Assembly (NCBI GenBank): GCA_900550255.1
Contig: URQZ01000014.1
Span: forward strand, 1-31,054
DNA: 31,054 nt
Direction: 5' to 3'
Source: an uncultured Mycoplasmatota bacterium
GTDB lineage: Bacteria > Bacillota_I > Bacilli_A > RF39 > UBA660
Shown here: positions 30,465 through 31,054 of the stretch, in pieces
Numbering within the stretch: position 1 is the first letter of the stretch
Layout of the letters: each line of letters opens with the position of its first letter
The notes under the pieces: generated by a model
The model's input: only the letters and a program-made list of their open reading frames with translations
Told to the model about the DNA's origin: nothing
Database searches by the model: none
Translations under genes and position numbers: made by a program

Positions 30465-31054
30465 AAAGACCGTTACGCAGCTCGACCGCGAACTCTCCGC
30501 CGTGCTGATCTCCCCGGCAAAAGAGAATATCGAGGTGACATTTGGCATCGACCCGTCGCTCGCGGCCACCTACAACGCCAAACACGACACGAAATATGCG
30601 GTACTCGATGAAAGTTACTACGAGTTCCCCGAACGGACGGCAACCGTAGAAGCCGGGAAATCCGTATCGGAACCTCTGACCATCCATTTTAAGAACCTCG
30701 ACCAGCTCGATATAGATGCAACACAGTTGCTTCCGGTAACTATCGTTTCTGCGGGGGGAGGACTTTCGACCCTCTCCGGTTCCCAAACCGTCTATTATCT
30801 TGTGCGCCGTTCTTCGGCCATCACGACCGCCGCCGTACTCACCGACAACTGGATAGACGTGCCCGCGTTCGACAAAGCCGGAACCGCCGACTGCGTAAAC
30901 GGATTGACAGCCGTGACCTATGAAGCCATCGTCCGCGTCCACGACTTCCACTATGCAGGTCCCACCTCGTCCTACATCGAAGAAAAGCTCTCTACGATCA
31001 TGGGTGTGGAACAACACCTGCTGCTGCGTATCGGCGACACGAATTTCTATGCCG
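30442..31054 (+). CDS. Partial DUF1735/LamG-type surface protein, Bacteroidales origin
   Basis: An open frame runs from 30442 to the window end without stop or start (partial at both ends, ~204 codons). It reads NVTFKKTVTQLDRELSAV, then VTFGIDPSLAATYNAKH, LLPVTIVSAGGGLSTLSGSQ and VYYLVRR, the pattern of the DUF1735 (BT_3987-like N-terminal) domain of Bacteroidales SusD/SusE-associated lipoproteins. The part from about DNWIDVPAFDKAG onward resembles the start of a LamG/concanavalin-A-like domain. GC content and codon use (CTC, GCC, ACC, CCG) differ completely from the rest of the window. Most likely a misjoined contig end rather than a transferred gene. Confidence 0.85.

Noticed and set aside
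30418..31017. 199-aa minus-strand frame at the right end
   Set aside because: It is a shadow of the GC-rich plus-strand DUF1735 frame. The minus reading shows no recognisable domain.

Overview
The window is a piece of a very AT-rich, Gram-positive-type bacterial chromosome. Short intergenic gaps, GGTG-type ribosome binding sites, extended -10 promoters (TGnTATAAT), a T-box leader, an EzrA gene, an S4-type rpsD leader and two alpha/beta small acid-soluble spore proteins point to a spore-forming Firmicute, probably of the Bacilli lineage. This placement is inference, because no full 16S is present. UGA is used as a stop (for example at the end of tsaB) and Trp is TGG, so the standard bacterial code applies.

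Layout: 1-508 holds the 3' end of a 23S rRNA and a 5S rRNA. 619-3089 is the t6A tRNA-modification operon tsaE-tsaB-rimI-tsaD, followed by a small orphan gene. 3374-5881 (minus) is an SBP-ATPase-permease ABC importer of the NMT1/SsuC type. A tRNA-Ala, an MFS-like protein and pgeF follow. 8419-10008 (minus) carries a membrane-anchored phosphoesterase and a CPBP protease. 10171-15036 is the nusA-infB operon (rimP, nusA, rnpM/ylxR, a dCMP deaminase, infB) followed by rbfA and a small basic protein. A T-box with a probable Tyr specifier precedes a HAD hydrolase, deoC and tyrS.

18009-19841 (minus) has a DUF5684 membrane protein, an NPETG-anchored surface protein with a decayed partial duplicate beside it, and rpsD behind an S4-type autoregulatory leader. 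20106-22562 has an unknown gene and ezrA. 22570-24737 (minus) is a three-gene cassette: an IbrA-like PAPS-reductase-family protein, a GNAT-like protein and an IbrB-like ParB-fold protein. The rest holds an unknown membrane protein, an RNHCP zinc protein, scpA-scpB, tRNA-Leu, an unknown gene, thiI and two SASP genes.

From about 30441 to the end the sequence changes abruptly to GC-rich DNA. It encodes part of a Bacteroidales-type DUF1735/LamG surface protein, most likely a chimeric assembly join rather than biology. The most unusual candidate system is the IbrA-GNAT-IbrB cassette. The most notable structural oddities are a RimP that consists only of its N-terminal domain, an acidic insertion in NusA, a Cys-rich tail on DeoC, and mRNAs whose ribosome binding site lies almost at the predicted transcription start.
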